Positions 58,204 through 64,000 of a DNA stretch of 64,000 nt are shown in pieces. The translations under genes and the position numbers were made by a program. Each line of letters starts with the position of its first letter. Positions within the stretch are counted from its first letter, which is position 1. This DNA comes from Citrobacter koseri (GTDB lineage: Bacteria > Pseudomonadota > Gammaproteobacteria > Enterobacterales > Enterobacteriaceae). Under the pieces are notes generated by a model that had not been told where the DNA came from, searched no databases, and saw only the letters and a program-made list of their open reading frames with translations. Location: assembly GCA_900446925.1 (NCBI GenBank), contig UAVY01000011.1:248001-312000 (forward strand), read 5' to 3'.

Positions 58204-59200
58204 TCAGCGGAACAGCGCTTCGATATTCAGCCCCTGAGTCTGCAAAATTTCGCGCAGACGGACGCAGGCCTTCAACCTGAATCTGACGAACACGTTCACG
58301 GGTGAGACCAATTTCACGCCCCACATCTTCCAGTGTCGCCGCTTCATACCCCAGCAGACCGAAACGACGTGCCAGCACTTCACGCTGTTTGGCGTTCAGT
58401 TCGAACAGCCATTTGACGATACTCTGTTTCATATCATCATCTTGCGTGGTGTCTTCCGGGCCGTTCTCTTTTTCATCGGCCAGGATATCCAGCAACGCTT
58501 TTTCGGAATCACCACCCAGCGGGGTGTCTACCGAGGTTATGCGCTCGTTGAGACGAAGCATACGGCTGACGTCATCAACCGGTTTATCCCAGTTGCTCTG
58601 CTATCTCTTCCGCGCTCGGTTCGTGGTCCAGTTTATGCGACAACTCTCGTGCGGTACGCAGATAGACGGTTCAGCTCTTTAACAATGTGAATCGGCAGTC
58701 GAATCGTACGGGTTTGGTTCATAATGGCCCGTTCGATCGTCTGGCGAATCCACCAGGTAGCGTATGTTGAGAAACGGAACCCACGTTCAGGGTCAAACTT
58801 CTCGACGGCACGGATAAGCCCCAGATTGCCCTCTTCAATCAGGTCCAGCAACGCCAGTCCACGATTGCCATAACGGCGGGCAATTTTTACCACCAGACGC
58901 AAGTTACTCTCAATCATGCGACGGCGAGAGGGCAACATCTCCACGCAGTGCGCGACGCCGCAAAAATAAACTTCTTCTTCGGCCGTTAACAGTGGCGAAT
59001 AACCAATCTCACCAAGGTAAAGCTGAGTCGCGTCCAACACACGCTGTGGTGGCCCCTTGCGATAACAGCTCCTCTTCAGCCAGGTCGTTATCACTGGGTT
59101 CCTCTTCACTCAAGGCTTTTTCGTCAAAAGCCTCTACTCCGTTCTCATCAAATTCCGCGTCTTCATTTAAATCATGAACTTTCAGCGTATTCTGACTCAT
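58204..59200 (-). CDS. rpoS: Stationary-phase sigma factor RpoS (several frameshifts)
   Basis: RpoS directs general stress transcription. About 330 residues from [21 protein letters not shown] to ALFR, with TGA at 58204-58206. Region 2 is intact ([39 protein letters not shown]), as is the region 4 helix-turn-helix ([26 protein letters not shown]). Frame changes near 59062, 58955, 58665, 58590 and 58262 all sit between perfectly conserved blocks. rpoS null alleles do arise naturally, but five independent shifts in a genome region full of them points to sequence error. Confidence 0.93.
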
Positions 59201-59262
59201 AAGGTGGCTCCTACCCGTGATCCCTGGACGGAACTAGCAAGTGCAAGCCTGGTTCCGCCGAA

Positions 59263-60390
59263 TTATCGCTGCGGTAAATAGCGCAGCGGGTTTACGGATT
59301 TCCCCTTGTAACGAATTTCAAAATGCAAGCGTGTAGAACTGGTTCCGGTGCTACCCATGGTAGCGATTTTTTGCCCCGCCTTAACTTCTTGTTGTTCCCG
59401 GACCAGCATCGTATCGTTATGGGCGTAGGCACTCAGGTAATCATCGTTGTGTTTGATGATAATAAGATTACCGTAACCGCGCAGCGCGTTACCGGCATAT
59501 ACGACGCGTCCATCTGCGGTCGCGACAATAGCCTGTCCTTTACTGCCTGCAATGTCGATCCCTTTGTTGCCACCTTCGGTAGCCGCAAAGTTTTCGATCA
59601 CTTTGCCCTCAGTCGGCCAGCGCCATGTGGAGATTGGCGAACTGGTTGACGTACTGCTTGCAGTCGGTTCGGTTGTGCTCGCTGTTGGTGCCGTTACAGG
59701 CGCTGTGACCACGGTCCCAGCAGGCTTGTTGTTCGGCAACATTTTATTAGCACTTTGTTCACCTGAATCCTCAGAATACGTAATTGTCGGTTTCGACGCA
59801 ACTACAACGGTGGAATTTTGTGCAGGTTTGGTCACAACTCCTTGCTCTACTGCATCCGCCTGCGTAATCGCGTTGCCGCCGGTAATTGGCGTGCCTGAGG
59901 CATTGCCGACCTGGAGCGTTTGCCCCACATTCAGGCCGTATGGGGCCGGAACGTTGTTACGCTGAGCAAGGTCGCGGAAATCGTTCCCGGTGATCCAGGC
60001 GATATAGAAAAGCGTGTCGCCTTTTTTAACGGTGTATGTGCTGCCGCCGGTGTAGCTGCCTTTCGGAATGTTCCCATACTGGCGGTTGTACACGATACGG
60101 CCATTTTCCATTTGCACAGGCTGCTCAGCGACCGGCTGAATCTGCCGGGACTGAGCAACCGGTTGAACAGGCTGCACGGGCTGAATCTGCGGCGTTTGTT
60201 GCGCCGTTGTCCCCATTTTGGGCGGCGGCGTGATCAGCATCCCGGAGCTGGTGCTCGACGGGGTATTACCATTAACTGAGCTTACCGGCGCAGGAGGATT
60301 CGAAGAATTGGAACAACCTGCCAGCCATAGCGAAACCAGCGACAATGCCGCAATGCGGCTAACGGTGAATTTTGGGCTTCCCGCGCTCAT
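59263..60390 (-). CDS. nlpD: Murein hydrolase activator NlpD
   Basis: NlpD is an outer-membrane lipoprotein that activates amidase AmiC at the septum. Intact, 375 residues. Lipobox LWLAGC (Cys26), a Gln/Pro-rich linker ([13 protein letters not shown]), LysM domain ([31 protein letters not shown], about residues 118-162), a Thr/Ser-rich linker and a C-terminal M23-type LytM domain. That domain lacks a full zinc site ([13 protein letters not shown] where active enzymes have HxxxD), as expected for an activator. The main rpoS promoter is within this gene in E. coli. Confidence 0.97.
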   Translation of the reverse strand: MSAGSPKFTVSRIAALSLVSLWLAGCSNSSNPPAPVSSVNGNTPSSTSSGMLITPPPKMGTTAQQTPQIQPVQPVQPVAQSRQIQPVAEQPVQMENGRIVYNRQYGNIPKGSYTGGSTYTVKKGDTLFYIAWITGNDFRDLAQRNNVPAPYGLNVGQTLQVGNASGTPITGGNAITQADAVEQGVVTKPAQNSTVVVASKPTITYSEDSGEQSANKMLPNNKPAGTVVTAPVTAPTASTTEPTASSTSTSSPISTWRWPTEGKVIENFAATEGGNKGIDIAGSKGQAIVATADGRVVYAGNALRGYGNLIIIKHNDDYLSAYAHNDTMLVREQQEVKAGQKIATMGSTGTSSTRLHFEIRYKGKSVNPLRYLPQR

Positions 60391-60529
60391 TTATCCCCCC
60401 AGGAAAAATTTGGTTAACAACCAGTGACGTAATAACCGTGCAAGGCATCGGCCTGGACGCTGGAAACGTCCCCACAATACGCTTACCCTTTATAAAATAA
60501 CCAGGAAAAATCCGGGTATTAAAGGATGC

Positions 60530-61893
<1,364 letters not shown>

Positions 61894-61913
<20 letters not shown>

Positions 61914-62943
61914 AATCACCCATTGTGTTAATCAGTTCCCTTACGACGCTGGTGGCGAAACTGCCAGCCGGTAGCCAGAAGCGCAGCTCAACGGTGACGT
62001 CATCCCACCAGTTCCAGCGTAATTGTTGCGGATAGAGCAGCATCGCTCTGCGCGCCGCTTCAACCTTTTCGCGCAGCAGTAACGATTGCAGTTCGCCCTC
62101 ATCCGCAATGGCAGCCTCTTCAAACGCCAGCGCGTCGCGCAGGGTTCCCCACTCGCCGCTACCGGGAAGCGCCGCCGTAATCATCAGTTCTTTTTCGTCA
62201 ACGCGACGCTGCAATTCCGCCTGTTCTTCCTGCGTGGCCACAAACCAGCTCCCGCGCCCCGCTAATTGTAGCGCATCGCCATCAACAACTTGATTAAAGT
62301 CTGGTTTTTTCACGCGTTCGTTGACGATCTGATTAAACAACGCACTGCGGGCCGCCGACAACCAAAAACTGCGTTTATTGCGATCGCGCACCGGCGCATT
62401 GCTTTGCGCCCAGCGCAGCGCGCCTTGCAGGTTGCTGCCGCCAATACCGAATCGCTGCGCGCCAAAATAGTTTGGTACGCCGCGCGTATTGATGGCCTGT
62501 AGCCGGGCTTCGACATCATCACGATGGCTGACTTCACGCAGCACCAGCGTAAACGCGTTGCCCTTCAGCGCGCCTAAACGCAGCTTACGTTTGTGACGCG
62601 CGTACTCCAGCACTTTACAGCCTTCAATCTGGAATGCGCTCAGGTCTGGCATCTCTTTGCCCGGCACGCGCGCGCACAGCCACTGTTCAGTGACGGCATG
62701 CTTGTCTTTCTGCCCGGCAAAGCTCACTTCACGGGCATGAATTTTAAGGAATTTCGCCAGCGCATCGGCCACAAAACGGGTGTTACAACCGTTTTTCAGA
62801 ATGCGAACCAGAATATGTTCGCCTTCGCCATCTGGCTCAAAACCTAAATCTTCAACCACCACAAAATCTTCCGGGTTCGCTTTAAGCAGCCCGGCGCCCT
62901 GCGGCTTTCCGTGGAGGTACGTCAGGTTTTCAAACTCGGTCAT
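61894..62943 (-). CDS. truD: tRNA pseudouridine(13) synthase TruD
   Basis: TruD forms pseudouridine-13 in tRNA-Glu. Intact, 349 residues. The catalytic aspartate lies in the [14 protein letters not shown] motif, and NYFGAQRFG and the TRUD insertion domain follow. It ends [18 protein letters not shown]. Its stop overlaps the surE start and its start overlaps the ispF stop, so the block is tightly coupled. Confidence 0.97.
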
Positions 62944-63419
62944 TTCGCGGCCTTAATCAGTAGCGCCACCGCTTCGCAGGCAATCCCTTCCCCACGCCCG
63001 GTGAACCCGAGTTTCTCCGTGGTGGTCGCCTTGACGTTGACATCATCCATATGACAACCAAGATCTTCCGCGATAAACACGCGCATTTGCGGGATATGCG
63101 GCAGCATCTTCGGCGCCTGGGCGATAATGGTCACGTCCACGTTACCAAGGGTATAGCCTTTGGCCTGAATGCGTCGCCATGCTTCCCGCAGCAATTCGCG
63201 GCTGTCCGCGCCTTTAAAGGCCGGATCGGTATCCGGGAAAAGTTTGCCGATATCGCCAAGCGCCGCCGCGCCGAGCAGCGCATCGGTCAGCGCATGCAGC
63301 GCCACGTCGCCATCAGAATGCGCCAGCAGCCCTTTGTCATACGGGATGCGCACGCCACCAATGATAATTGGGCCTTCTCCGCCAAAAGCGTGTACGTCAA
63401 AACCGTGTCCGATTCGCAT
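62940..63419 (-). CDS. ispF: 2-C-methyl-D-erythritol 2,4-cyclodiphosphate synthase IspF
   Basis: IspF cyclises CDP-ME-2-phosphate in the MEP isoprenoid pathway. Intact, 159 residues. Zinc ligands Asp8 and His10 are in [13 protein letters not shown], and [18 protein letters not shown] carries the third. The C-terminal [20 protein letters not shown] block is present. MRIGHG is chosen over an ATG nine codons upstream, matching E. coli. It is separated from ispD by an ERIC element rather than overlapping it. Confidence 0.97.
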   Translation of the reverse strand: MRIGHGFDVHAFGGEGPIIIGGVRIPYDKGLLAHSDGDVALHALTDALLGAAALGDIGKLFPDTDPAFKGADSRELLREAWRRIQAKGYTLGNVDVTIIAQAPKMLPHIPQMRVFIAEDLGCHMDDVNVKATTTEKLGFTGRGEGIACEAVALLIKAAK

Positions 63420-63434
63420 TATGCATTCTCCTGA

Positions 63435-63561
63435 TATACACATCATCCTTCAAGCTGCCTCTTTGTTGGCTGCCTTTGTTCACCCCAGTCACTTACTTAT
63501 GTAAGCTCCTGGGGATGCACTCAGTTGCCGCCTCGATGCAGCCTGAATGATTTTGTGTCTA
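63435..63561. repeat. ERIC element between ispF and ispD
   Basis: Exactly 127 bp, the standard ERIC length. It contains CACCCCAGTCACTTACTTAT and GTAAGCTCCTGGGGATGCAC, the central ERIC inverted repeat used for ERIC-PCR. Ends are inverted copies: TATACACATCATCCTTCA versus TAGACACAAAATCATTCA on the other strand. TA at both ends fits the known TA target. Its right end supplies the ispD stop codon. Confidence 0.93.
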
Positions 63562-64000
63562 GATTGTTCGGGTCAGATAAAATTCCGCAAGCGCCAGATC
63601 TTCCGGGCGGGTGACTTTTATATTATCAGCCCGGCCTTCAACCAGTTGGGGATGAAAACCGCAATACTCCAGCGCGGACGCCTCATCGGTAATGGTCGCG
63701 CCTTCGTTCAGCGCACGGCTCAGGCAATCATGCAGCAGCTCGCGTGGGAAGAATTGCGGCGTTAACGCGTGCCACAGGTCGGTACGCTCTACGGTATGCG
63801 CAATGGCGGCTTTACCCGGCTCGGCGCGTTTCATGGTGTCGCGTACCGGAGCGGCGAGGATTCCGCCCGTGCGGCTGGTTTCGCTAAGCGAGAGCAGGCG
63901 CGCCAGGTCATCCTGATGCAGACAAGGCCGGGCGGCGTCATGCACCAGCACCCACTGCGCGTCACCAGCCGCCCGTAAGCCTGCCAGTACGGAATCGGCG
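63559..64000 (-). CDS. ispD: 2-C-methyl-D-erythritol 4-phosphate cytidylyltransferase IspD (5' part outside window)
   Basis: IspD couples MEP to CTP in isoprenoid synthesis. The window holds the C-terminal ~146 residues, beginning [26 protein letters not shown]. The family blocks [27 protein letters not shown] and [14 protein letters not shown] are intact. It ends FYLTRTI, several residues shorter than E. coli (TRTIHQENT), because an ERIC insertion creates TAG directly after Ile. Confidence 0.95.
   Translation of the reverse strand, partial: ADSVLAGLRAAGDAQWVLVHDAARPCLHQDDLARLLSLSETSRTGGILAAPVRDTMKRAEPGKAAIAHTVERTDLWHALTPQFFPRELLHDCLSRALNEGATITDEASALEYCGFHPQLVEGRADNIKVTRPEDLALAEFYLTRTI

Noticed and set aside
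58204..59200. Natural rpoS null allele
   Set aside because: rpoS mutations do occur, but several frameshifts with no substitutions, in a window where neighbours show the same defect, favour sequence error.

Overview
The window is a chromosomal segment of an enterobacterium close to Escherichia and Salmonella, most plausibly Citrobacter. Protein sequences are near-identical to E. coli throughout, and gene order follows the classic emrB-luxS-gshA ... recA ... srl ... nor ... hyp/hyc ... mutS ... rpoS ... ispD block. REP/BIME repeats of the E. coli/Citrobacter type fill many gaps. sitABCD next to ygbA and a hydroxyarylic acid decarboxylase operon between mutS and rpoS are Salmonella/Citrobacter-like traits. 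The Salmonella SPI-1 island, which in Salmonella lies between fhlA/sit and mutS, is absent.

Layout. 1-4.1 kb: emrB (5' cut by the window edge), a four-unit REP array, luxS, the sRNA gene micA with a sigma-E promoter, and gshA. 4.1-6.8 kb: yqaA, yqaB, four tRNA-Arg(ACG) genes in a 270-bp tandem repeat, tRNA-Ser(GCU), csrA. 6.9-12 kb: alaS, recX, recA (with LexA box), pncC. 12.1-14.7 kb: a zinc-type ABC transporter (ATPase, permease, binding protein) behind a Zur-like palindrome, an accessory locus inserted between pncC and mltB. 14.8-21.2 kb: mltB and the sorbitol operon srlAEBD-gutM-srlR-gutQ. 21.2-25.5 kb: the nitric-oxide module norR / norVW. 25.7-28.7 kb: hypF and hydN. 28.8-33 kb: the beta-glucoside genes ascG / ascFB. 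33.1-41 kb: the formate hydrogenlyase operon hycABCDEFGHI on the minus strand. 41.2-47.3 kb: hypABCDE and fhlA, divergent from hyc. 47.4-51.9 kb: a di-Mop (molbindin-like) protein, ygbA and the Mn/Fe transporter sitABCD. 52-54.6 kb: mutS, followed by eight 74-bp BIME repeats. 55.2-58 kb: hydroxyarylic acid decarboxylase genes and a divergent MarR-type regulator. 58.2-64 kb: rpoS, nlpD, pcm, surE, truD, ispF, an ERIC element, and ispD (5' part cut off).

Functionally, the 26-47 kb block is one anaerobic formate/hydrogen module. HycB-G form the membrane formate hydrogenlyase. HypA-F build the NiFe(CN)2CO centre. HycI trims HycE. HycA and FhlA set expression through sigma-54 promoters at hypA and hycA. 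The di-Mop protein beside fhlA may link this module to molybdenum supply. NorVW/NorR and YgbA are nitric-oxide responses; Zni/Znu-type and Sit transporters serve metal scavenging.

Data quality: most long genes are broken by single-base frameshifts, including essential ones (alaS has at least seven). Wherever I could compare with the known protein, the change is one extra base, usually repeating a neighbour. I read these as sequencing or consensus errors, not pseudogenes, and annotate full gene spans across them. Coordinates of affected genes run from the recognised start to the recognised stop.
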